NCBI GenBank assembly: GCA_027620575.1
Contig: JAQCDT010000037.1
Location: forward strand, 1 to 9,603
DNA length: 9,603 nucleotides
Direction of reading: 5' to 3'
Source: Verrucomicrobiota bacterium
GTDB lineage: Bacteria; Verrucomicrobiota; Verrucomicrobiia; Opitutales; Coraliomargaritaceae
The translations under genes and the position numbers were made by a program. Shown here in pieces: positions 1-6,820 of this stretch. The notes beneath the pieces were generated by a model, which saw only the letters and a list, made by a program, of their open reading frames with translations, was not told the origin of the DNA and made no database searches. Position 1 is the first letter of the stretch; each line of letters opens with the position of its first letter.

Positions 1-1160
1 CATATAACTTCAAAGACTGCCCCCCTAGAACTCATACCGGCTCATTAAAGTGGGATCGTTATCCTGACGATGTTTTACCTTTATGGGTCGCGGATATGGA
101 TATTGAAACAGCGCCTGAAATCATTGAAGCACTAAAAAAGCGTTTAGACCATAAAGTATTTGGCTATACCATTCCTTATGATTCCGTCTACGATGCAGTT
201 ATCCAATATTTAGAAAGGGAACATCTCTATTCTATAAAGAAAGAATTTATAAATTTTTTGCCTGGTTTAGTGCCGGCCATTAATTTGTGTTGCCATGCTT
301 TTTCGAGTAAAGCTGATTCTGTAATGACTGCAACCCCGGTCTATCCACCGTTTCTTCTCGCTCCTAAATTTGCCGAAAGAGAATTAATAACCGTTCCCCT
401 ATGCTTAAATTCGGAAGAAGAATGGACGCTAGATTTTCCTGCTATGGAAAAAGCGATACAACCTAATACAAAAATATTCATTCTTTGTAACCCACACAAC
501 CCAATCGGCCGTGTATATTCAAAAACTGAATTAAAACAACTCGCCTCTTTTTGCACTCGCCATGATCTTATCCTGATCTCTGACGAAATTCATTGTGATT
601 TAATTTTTGATTCTAGCGTAAAGCATCATGTCACGGCCAGCATAGATCAAGAGTTAGCGAATCGTACGATCACTTTAATGGCACCTAGTAAAACGTATAA
701 CCTCCCAGGACTCGCTTGTGCTTACAGCATTATAGAAAATCCAAAACTTAAGCACCAATTTGACAAATGCATACGAGGAATCATCACTGAAATCAACTGC
801 TTTGGCTATGCTGCTTGCGAAGCTGCTTATAACTTTGGAGAACCTTGGAGACAGGCGCTTCTTGCTCATCTCGAAGGCAACTATCATTATTTAAAAGACT
901 TCTTAGATACCAAAATTCCGCAAATCGAATTCAAGCCAATGCAAGCGACCTATCTCGCATGGCTAAATGTTGAAAAACTCAATCTAGAAAAGCCAGCAGA
1001 ATTTTTTGAAGCACACGGTATTGGTTTATCGGACGGTAACCCATTTGGAGACTCAAAATATTTACGTCTCAATTTTGGTTGTTCTAAAGATCGATTATCT
1101 GAAGCACTAGAGCGAATGCACAATAGCTTAATTAAAGAAAATATTATCGGACATGACTGA
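1..1160 (+). CDS. patB: PatB/MalY-family PLP-dependent C-S beta-lyase/aminotransferase, 5'-truncated by the window edge
   Basis: Fold-type I PLP enzyme of the MalY/PatB group, probably a cytosolic cystathionine beta-lyase (cystathionine to homocysteine, pyruvate and ammonia) or a related C-S lyase. The open frame runs in from the left edge. The first Met (position 96) is internal, because residues encoded at about 33-98 form the family's N-terminal block (HTGSLKWD, then LPLWVADMD). About 386 residues are visible, close to the usual length of about 390, so only a few are missing. Other motifs are CNPHNPIGRVYS (about 486-521), SDEIHCDLIF (about 579-608, with the Asp that contacts the PLP pyridine nitrogen), and the Schiff-base lysine in APSKTYNLPGL (Lys codon 690-692). 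The stop overlaps the start of the next gene by 8 bp, which suggests co-translation. Family is clear; the exact substrate (cystathionine, cysteine or an amino acid for transamination) cannot be decided from sequence. Confidence 0.9.
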   Translation, partial: YNFKDCPPRTHTGSLKWDRYPDDVLPLWVADMDIETAPEIIEALKKRLDHKVFGYTIPYDSVYDAVIQYLEREHLYSIKKEFINFLPGLVPAINLCCHAFSSKADSVMTATPVYPPFLLAPKFAERELITVPLCLNSEEEWTLDFPAMEKAIQPNTKIFILCNPHNPIGRVYSKTELKQLASFCTRHDLILISDEIHCDLIFDSSVKHHVTASIDQELANRTITLMAPSKTYNLPGLACAYSIIENPKLKHQFDKCIRGIITEINCFGYAACEAAYNFGEPWRQALLAHLEGNYHYLKDFLDTKIPQIEFKPMQATYLAWLNVEKLNLEKPAEFFEAHGIGLSDGNPFGDSKYLRLNFGCSKDRLSEALERMHNSLIKENIIGHD

Positions 1161-1548
1161 TGATCCTGAATACGTTCGCTTGGATAAATGGCTATGGTCA
1201 GTTAGAGTCTTTAAAACCCGAGCAGATGCCACAGAAGCTTGCCGAGGAAGTGCGATAAAAGTCAATGAACAGTCAGCTAAACCAGCTACAAAGATTCGGA
1301 TAGGTGATACACTAAAAATTAGGAAAAGAGGTATAACCTTAACGCTTAAAGTAAAAGGACTTATTGAAAAACGCGTGGGGGCGCAAAAAGTACAGGAATT
1401 CTGTACCGACGAAACATCACCGGCAGAGCGAATTCTTCAGCAAGAAAGACAAATTAACGCAAAACTCTACAAAAATCACACTTTAAGAGGACGGCCTTCA
1501 AAAAAAGAAAGGCGTACTTTAAGCCGATTTAAAGAAAATAATTTTTAA
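1153..1548 (+). CDS. hslR: Hsp15-like S4-domain RNA-binding protein
   Basis: A 131-residue basic protein with an N-terminal S4 domain (about residues 8-66) opening with RLDKWLWSVRVFKTR, the hallmark of the Hsp15/HslR family. It ends in a basic RGRPSKKERRTLSRFK segment, closely like E. coli Hsp15 (133 aa). Hsp15 binds stalled 50S subunits carrying peptidyl-tRNA and helps recycle them; that role is known for the family and inferred here. The start at 1153 is chosen because it gives the family-length N terminus and overlaps the upstream stop by 8 bp, so translation is probably coupled. No Shine-Dalgarno sequence is visible. The gene is convergent with thrC, with only 10 bp between the two stops and no terminator hairpin. 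Confidence 0.9.
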   Translation: MTDDPEYVRLDKWLWSVRVFKTRADATEACRGSAIKVNEQSAKPATKIRIGDTLKIRKRGITLTLKVKGLIEKRVGAQKVQEFCTDETSPAERILQQERQINAKLYKNHTLRGRPSKKERRTLSRFKENNF

Positions 1549-1558
1549 AATCCGTTGA

Positions 1559-2911
1559 TTATAGATGCTTTCGCATGAATTGTTTAATCGCTTCGGGATT
1601 GGGCTCAACCGAATATTTTACAATAGGCTTTGTTTTAAAACTTTCTAAGGATGGATGTAGTACCTCCAAGCCTATCGATTTTTCTATGGTATCAGGAAAT
1701 TTTGCTGGATGAGCCGTGGCTAAGATAATTGCAGGACCATTAATCGTTTCGGCAAAGCCACATGCTGTATGTGGATCCACAACATAACCATACTTTTGAT
1801 ACACTTTTTCAATAATCGAAGCAATTTCTTCATCTGATGTTCGACTACTGGTGAAAGTATCACGATTAAAATCTTCAAAAACAAAAGTTCCCGTACTTTT
1901 AAATGTTTTAATAATATTACACACGCTGTCACTATCGCCATTCACTGCATAATAAAGAAAGCGTTCAAAGTTTGAAGCCACTTGTATATCCATAGATGGG
2001 GCTAAACTCGGTGCCACCGCTTCTTGTGCATAAACTCCTGTCTCAAACAATCGATGTAAAATATCATTTTGATTTGTAGCGACTTGAAAACCTTTAATTG
2101 GAACTCCCATCTGCTGAACCATCCAGCCAGCTAAGACATTTCCAAAATTACCTGTTGGCACAACAAAAGTGAAAGCTTCTCGTGTTTCCTTAGGAAGTCG
2201 AAAAAATGCGGATAAATAATAAACACATTGAGCAAGGATACGCGCTAAATTGATTGAATTAACTGCAGATAGACCAACCTCGTCGGCAAATTCCCTGTCC
2301 TCAAATACTGTTTTCATTGCAGTTTGAGCATCATCAAAACTACCCTCAATCGCTAAAGGAAATACATTAGACGCTTCTGTGCAGGTCATTTGTCGCTCCT
2401 GCAAAGGAGATATGCGACCATTTGGATATAATATAAATGAAGTCACACCCGATTTCCCGAGTAAGCCGTGTATTGCTGCAGCACCCGTATCGCCTGAAGT
2501 TGCACCCAATACTGCGATATTTTTTCCAGTTGTTTTAATTTGGTATTCATAAAGGTTTCCCAAAAACTGAAGGGCAAAATCCTTAAAAGCCAAAGTCGGC
2601 CCATGAAACAATTCTAGTACTGATAAATTCTCATCTAGCTGACGAATTGGAGCTATTGCGGGGTCATCAAAACTCAAATACGAGCGATCGATAATTTCAT
2701 CCAATGCCTGTTTAGGAATATCTGTAGCAAAGAGGGCAAAGAACGCTTTGCATAATTCAGGATAGGAAAGTGCACTCCATGAATCAAGGAACGGCTTTAA
2801 ATCGAGAAGTTGATTAGGAATGTATAAACCGCCATCAGGCGCAAGACCATGCTCTAACGCCTGACTGAACGATACCTTAGTATTCGGGTTGCGTGTGCTT
2901 ATATATTCCAT
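1559..2911 (-). CDS. thrC: Threonine synthase
   Basis: Cytosolic PLP enzyme that converts O-phospho-L-homoserine to L-threonine, the last step of threonine synthesis. At 450 residues it fits the longer, E. coli-like class of threonine synthase. The N-terminal domain starts MEYISTRNP and has the APDGGLYIP motif (24-32). The PLP lysine is Lys110 in HGPTLAFKDF. LGATSGDTGAAA (135-146) and VPTGNFGN (251-258) form the substrate and PLP-phosphate pockets. The start lies 12 bp downstream of the lysC stop, so the two are probably one transcript with lysC first. No Shine-Dalgarno is visible before the ATG. No key residue appears to be missing. Confidence 0.96.
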   Translation of the reverse strand: MEYISTRNPNTKVSFSQALEHGLAPDGGLYIPNQLLDLKPFLDSWSALSYPELCKAFFALFATDIPKQALDEIIDRSYLSFDDPAIAPIRQLDENLSVLELFHGPTLAFKDFALQFLGNLYEYQIKTTGKNIAVLGATSGDTGAAAIHGLLGKSGVTSFILYPNGRISPLQERQMTCTEASNVFPLAIEGSFDDAQTAMKTVFEDREFADEVGLSAVNSINLARILAQCVYYLSAFFRLPKETREAFTFVVPTGNFGNVLAGWMVQQMGVPIKGFQVATNQNDILHRLFETGVYAQEAVAPSLAPSMDIQVASNFERFLYYAVNGDSDSVCNIIKTFKSTGTFVFEDFNRDTFTSSRTSDEEIASIIEKVYQKYGYVVDPHTACGFAETINGPAIILATAHPAKFPDTIEKSIGLEVLHPSLESFKTKPIVKYSVEPNPEAIKQFMRKHL

Positions 2912-2923
2912 TTTTAATAATCG

Positions 2924-3406
2924 TTAAGCGTCGGCATCTAAGCCATAGGCACTATGAATTAAGCGTGTTGCTTTTTCTGCTGATTCTGGACTAATCGCTA
3001 CAGATATTTTAATTTCGGAAGTACTCACAAGCTGAATGTTAATTTCATGTTTTGCTAATGTATCAAACAAGGTTGCTGCAACTCCTGAATGCGATTGCAT
3101 CCCGACTCCTACAATTGAAACAATCGCTATCTCACTAGATTCAAATTGTGTGCCTGTCGAATCTTGTGGAAATGCTGATTGAACCGCTTTTTCAGAACGA
3201 GACACATCATCTCTTGGAACTGTAAAGGTCATATTCGCCTTCCCTTCCCTTCCGATATTTTGCACAATCATATCCACACAAACATCCGCTTGAGCCAATG
3301 ATTGAAACAACTGAGCTGCAGCACCCGGTCGATCTGGTACATCACTGACAACCACCTTTGCTTGTTTATTGTCCAAAGCGACACCACTCACGACAACATC
3401 TTCCAT
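2924..3406 (-). CDS. Possible in-frame internal start giving an aspartokinase beta (regulatory) subunit
   Basis: The internal ATG at 3406-3404 (Met247 of LysC, context SMEDVVVSGV) would produce a 160-residue protein holding only the two ACT domains. In Corynebacterium LysC the beta subunit begins at a Met in the equivalent place. About 8 bases upstream lies a purine run (AAAGAAGAAG on the minus strand), the nearest thing to a Shine-Dalgarno seen before any start in this window. The Lys-Glu-rich coding sequence could produce such a run by chance, so this is an inference from position and family knowledge. Confidence 0.4.
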   Translation of the reverse strand: MEDVVVSGVALDNKQAKVVVSDVPDRPGAAAQLFQSLAQADVCVDMIVQNIGREGKANMTFTVPRDDVSRSEKAVQSAFPQDSTGTQFESSEIAIVSIVGVGMQSHSGVAATLFDTLAKHEINIQLVSTSEIKISVAISPESAEKATRLIHSAYGLDADA

Positions 3407-4144
3407 AGATTTTACTTCTTCTTTCACAATAGTTCCTGGGTTACGATTAAAACTAGAACGTACTTCAAAATTTACTTTAAACTTTTGGGCAAACTCCACC
3501 GCTCGATTTTGCATCACTTTTGAGCCTGAACTTGCTAACTCTAACATCTCTTCATAAGAAATGCACTTTAATTTTTTTGCATTAGGCACCACTCTTGGGT
3601 CTGCCGTATATACTCCGTCCACATCGGTAAAGATTTGACACATATCTGCCTTCAATGCGGCAGCAATTGCAATTGCACTTAAATCAGATCCACCTCGCCC
3701 TAAGGTTGTGATCGCACCTGTGTCCGAATGTCCTTGAAAGCCTGCTAAAATAACCACTTTTCCTGCATTCAATTGCTCTTGAATATCCCCACCAGAAATT
3801 TCTTTAATTCGTGCTCGAGTATGATTCGGGTCAGTTAAAATTCCTGCTTCTCTTCCTGTTCTAGAAACTGCAGGCAAGCCGAGTTGGTGCAAAGCCATCG
3901 CCATCAAAGCAATCGTCTCTTGCTCACCGACAGCCAAAAGCATATCCATCTCACGATCATTTGGCTCAGGATTTAAAGCTTTAGCACGAGAAATTAAATC
4001 ATTTGTAACACCAGAGCGTGCGGAAACCACAACCACTACAGAATTTCCCTCTTCATAGGTTTCCTTTACACGTTGTGCGACATTCTTTATTCGGTCGACA
4101 TCACCTACGGAAGTACCACCATATTTTTGAACTATTAAAGCCAT
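2924..4144 (-). CDS. lysC: Aspartate kinase with tandem ACT domains
   Basis: Phosphorylates aspartate, the first committed step toward lysine, threonine and methionine. The 406-residue length matches the stand-alone LysC of Corynebacterium and Bacillus. The kinase domain (about 1-235) has QKYGGTSVGD at 6-15, the TLGRGGSDLSA nucleotide/aspartate loop (148-157) and FTDVDGVYTADPR (172-184). Two ACT domains follow (about 262-330 and 338-406). QLVSTSEIKIS (371-381) is the stretch where lysine and threonine feedback effectors bind in relatives. An internal ATG at Met247, just before the first ACT domain, could give a separate regulatory beta subunit as known in Bacillus and Corynebacterium. The gene is divergent from nos across 136 bp and precedes thrC by 12 bp. 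Confidence 0.96.
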   Translation of the reverse strand: MALIVQKYGGTSVGDVDRIKNVAQRVKETYEEGNSVVVVVSARSGVTNDLISRAKALNPEPNDREMDMLLAVGEQETIALMAMALHQLGLPAVSRTGREAGILTDPNHTRARIKEISGGDIQEQLNAGKVVILAGFQGHSDTGAITTLGRGGSDLSAIAIAAALKADMCQIFTDVDGVYTADPRVVPNAKKLKCISYEEMLELASSGSKVMQNRAVEFAQKFKVNFEVRSSFNRNPGTIVKEEVKSMEDVVVSGVALDNKQAKVVVSDVPDRPGAAAQLFQSLAQADVCVDMIVQNIGREGKANMTFTVPRDDVSRSEKAVQSAFPQDSTGTQFESSEIAIVSIVGVGMQSHSGVAATLFDTLAKHEINIQLVSTSEIKISVAISPESAEKATRLIHSAYGLDADA

Positions 4145-4280
4145 AGCTAATAAACTTTATAAAATACTAATAATTAAAAGTGTTTAAATAATCTAAAAAA
4201 AAGTCCGCACTAACAGTCAAAAACAAAAGAAACAGCAAAGCATTTGTAATTTAAATAACCATTTGTAGAATAATAATAAT
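4145..4280. promoter_or_regulatory. Divergent intergenic region between lysC and nos
   Basis: This 136-bp AT-rich spacer must hold the promoters of both lysC (minus) and nos (plus). On the minus strand there is a TTGACT (4220-4215) with a weak TAGATT (4195-4190) at 19 bp. On the plus strand a TGTAATTT (4245-4252) lies about 30 bp before the nos ATG and could be its -10; no good -35 is visible. The nos start follows directly on a TAATAATAAT trinucleotide run (4271-4280). No clear operator palindrome or riboswitch-like fold was seen. Box assignments are tentative. Confidence 0.4.
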
Positions 4281-5447
4281 ATGCAAGATCTTTACATACA
4301 AGCTGAAGCCTTCATTTCGTCAATGCAACAGTTTGAAGACTGTCCGTCTAATGCGGAAAAATGGAAACAAAGACTGAGTTCCATAAAGCAAAGTATTGAA
4401 ACAACGGGAACTTACCGTCACACCAAGGAAGAACTGACTTTTGGAGCTAAACTAGCCTGGCGAAACAGTAATCGTTGCATAGGACGACATTTTTGGAGAC
4501 AACTCGACGTTTTTGACTGTCGCACACTGAATACAAAAGAGACGATTCTGAAAGCCCTAGAAGATCATCTTGTCTATTCTTTTAATAAAGGAGCTATTAA
4601 AAGTGCCGTCACCATATTTGCTCCCAAAAGCAATATTCCTGAATCCTCTGATCCCGTACGCATTCTCAATCACCAATTAATTCGCTATGCTGGCTTTAAA
4701 AAGAATGATGGTGCGGTACTCGGAGATCCACATAGCTTAAAATTCACTGAAGCACTCGAAAAGCACGGCTGGCAACCACAAGAGAAAACTCAATTTACGC
4801 CAATGCCATGGTGGATACAGATTGATGGAGAAATTCAGGATCCTTATCCTGTTTTAGAAGAAAAACCTCACCTACTCACTGAAGTTGAAATTGAGCACCC
4901 AGAAAACATAGCTTTTAAAGAACTTGGATTAAAATGGTATAGCACGCCTATTTTATCGGATATGGCACTAAAAATAGGAGGCATCCACTATCCTTGTGCC
5001 CCTTTTAATGGCTGGTATATGGGAACAGAAATCGGTGCAAGAAACTTAGCCGATGAAAATCGCTATAATTACTTACCCAAAATAGCCGAAATTTTCCATC
5101 TCGATACAAAAAGTAATCGCAGCCTTTGGCGAGACCGAGTAATCATAGAATTAAACCGAGCAGTCCTCCATAGCTTTGATCGCAAAAAAATTAAAATCGG
5201 TGATCATCATGCATTAACGCGTCAGTTTGAAAAATTTTGTGAAAACGAAGCTAAATCAAAATGCCCAGTGACTGGAGATTGGTCGTGGCTTGTACCCCCG
5301 ATATCTGCATCACAAACTCCTACATTCAGTCAAGAGTTTGATCCAACTGTGGTTCAACATACAAATTTCTTTTACCAAGCTTCTCCCCTAGAGCAGGACC
5401 AAAATAGTCGAAAATCCAAAGGCAAATGCCCTTATCATATAAATTAA
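4281..5447 (+). CDS. nos: Nitric oxide synthase, oxygenase-only bacterial type
   Basis: Haem-thiolate enzyme that oxidises L-arginine to citrulline and nitric oxide, using a reduced pterin and electrons from separate reductases. The 388 residues cover only the oxygenase domain, as in Bacillus NOS (about 363 aa); there is no flavodoxin or reductase domain and no N-terminal Zn-binding Cys pair. Key motifs are GTYRHTKEELTFGAK (43-57), WRNSNRCIGR with haem-ligand Cys66 and stacking Trp60, and PFNGWYMGTEIGARNLADE (241-259) with arginine-binding Glu250. TGDWSWLVPP carries Trp334 and Trp336, matching the pterin-site tryptophans, and TPTF/EFD follows (346-354). By motif alignment from memory, the distal gate residue is Leu225 rather than the usual Ile or Val. 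About 20 residues follow the conserved FFYQ and end in GKCPYHIN. The gene is divergent from lysC and convergent with hom (10 bp). No Shine-Dalgarno is visible. Confidence 0.96.
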   Translation: MQDLYIQAEAFISSMQQFEDCPSNAEKWKQRLSSIKQSIETTGTYRHTKEELTFGAKLAWRNSNRCIGRHFWRQLDVFDCRTLNTKETILKALEDHLVYSFNKGAIKSAVTIFAPKSNIPESSDPVRILNHQLIRYAGFKKNDGAVLGDPHSLKFTEALEKHGWQPQEKTQFTPMPWWIQIDGEIQDPYPVLEEKPHLLTEVEIEHPENIAFKELGLKWYSTPILSDMALKIGGIHYPCAPFNGWYMGTEIGARNLADENRYNYLPKIAEIFHLDTKSNRSLWRDRVIIELNRAVLHSFDRKKIKIGDHHALTRQFEKFCENEAKSKCPVTGDWSWLVPPISASQTPTFSQEFDPTVVQHTNFFYQASPLEQDQNSRKSKGKCPYHIN

Positions 5448-5457
5448 TTTGGGTTAA

Positions 5458-6798
5458 TCAGGCTGAATAATCCTCTGGATTAAAAATTCTTAAGTAAACT
5501 GGATCTGCCATAAATGAGCCCAATTGTTTAACTGCCTCACAAGCGGCTAAAACAGAAACTTCTGAACTTTTATGAGTTGTTACCATGATCAAAGCCGAAT
5601 TATCGGACAATTCTTTTTGGTTCACTGTCGCGAAGCTAATATGATGCTTGGCAAAAATATTTGAAATTTCAGCTAAGACCCCCTCCTCATCTTTAACATG
5701 AAAGCGGAAGTAATAACGTCCTTCGAGTCGGTCTGGAGGACTTAATTCCAAAGTAATTTCATCCGGACAAGCTTTTGGATCAACACTCGTATGGCGTCCC
5801 GTGGAGGCTTCACCTTTCAATAAAGATACCGCATCTGCTATATCGCTAATCACTGAACTGGATGTCGCATCTTGCCCAGCACCACGACCAATCAAAACCG
5901 TTGTACCCACAACATCACCCGTTACGCTCACCCCATTATACACCTCATTAACCTCCGCTAAAGTTTCCGTCTTAGCAATCAAAGCTGGGTGCAAGCGAAC
6001 CGATACTGAATTATGAGAAAAATCTCTAGCAATAACCCCAATCAGCTTAATCTTATAGCCTAATTGACGAGCAATTTCTATATCTTCTTTGGAAATGGAG
6101 CGAATACCTTCACAGATAATATCTTTCAAATTCACCCATATACCATGGGCTAAATAATTTAAAATCACGAGCTTATGAGCGGCATCAATGCCATCTAAAT
6201 CTAAAGATTCATCTGCTTCCACATAGCCTAATTTTCTCGCATCGCCTAGTGTTTCCTCGAAGCTTAATCCCTCCCGCTCCATACGAGTGAGAATATAATT
6301 GGATGTTCCATTTAAGATGCCAAAAATCAAACTAAAACGATTCGCTATGAGTGCCTCACGCATTGTTTTAATAATTGGAATTCCGCCTGCGACTGAAGCT
6401 TCGTAAAAATAATGCCCACCGTGTTGTCTAGCTAATTCGAATAAGCTTTCACCGTGATCACAGATCAGCGCTTTATTGGCACTCACTACTATTTTACCCC
6501 TTTTCAAAGCCTCTTCCGTATAAGTTAAAGCTTCATCCGTGCCGCCAATCAATTCGCAAATGATATCAATACTGTCATCCTCTAATACTTCATTTGCGTT
6601 TGTGGTTAAGATAGTTTCAGGTACTGAAATTAATCGCTCTCGATTTAAATTTCGCACGACAATTTTGTTGATGTTTAATTCTACACCCAATCGTGTTTCT
6701 AATGCCGAGCGATTTTGCTCAATATTTTTCCAAACACCTTGGCCAACCACACCAAAACCAAGAAGGCCTATTTTTACTGTTTTTAATTCGTCTCCCAT
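5458..6798 (-). CDS. hom: Homoserine dehydrogenase with C-terminal ACT domain
   Basis: Reduces aspartate semialdehyde to homoserine with NAD(P)H, the branch point to threonine and methionine. At 446 residues it matches the monofunctional Hom of Gram-positives and others. The Rossmann fold has GFGVVG (14-19), and SANKALI carries Lys109. The catalytic domain has GILNGTSNYILT (160-171) and GYVEADESLDLDGIDAAHK, with Asp200, Asp205 and Lys209 matching the yeast catalytic Asp214, Asp219 and Lys223. A C-terminal ACT domain (about 362-440, starting YYFRFHVKDEEGVLAEIS) suggests threonine feedback. It lies 22 bp downstream of the FKBP gene on the same strand and probably shares its transcript. The nos gene separates it from lysC-thrC. 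Confidence 0.96.
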   Translation of the reverse strand: MGDELKTVKIGLLGFGVVGQGVWKNIEQNRSALETRLGVELNINKIVVRNLNRERLISVPETILTTNANEVLEDDSIDIICELIGGTDEALTYTEEALKRGKIVVSANKALICDHGESLFELARQHGGHYFYEASVAGGIPIIKTMREALIANRFSLIFGILNGTSNYILTRMEREGLSFEETLGDARKLGYVEADESLDLDGIDAAHKLVILNYLAHGIWVNLKDIICEGIRSISKEDIEIARQLGYKIKLIGVIARDFSHNSVSVRLHPALIAKTETLAEVNEVYNGVSVTGDVVGTTVLIGRGAGQDATSSSVISDIADAVSLLKGEASTGRHTSVDPKACPDEITLELSPPDRLEGRYYFRFHVKDEEGVLAEISNIFAKHHISFATVNQKELSDNSALIMVTTHKSSEVSVLAACEAVKQLGSFMADPVYLRIFNPEDYSA

Positions 6799-6820
6799 TA
6801 ACTGAATTAAACCACGGGTA

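Noticed and set aside
4201..4280. A riboswitch or threonine/lysine leader peptide upstream of lysC
   Set aside because: The 136-bp spacer has no conserved lysine-riboswitch-like helices, no Thr- or Lys-rich short ORF and no attenuator hairpin on the minus strand.
5443..5458. Inverted repeat ATTAA-6-TTAAT at the nos/hom junction as a bidirectional terminator
   Set aside because: The stem is five A/T pairs only and there is no T tract; it would not form a stable hairpin.
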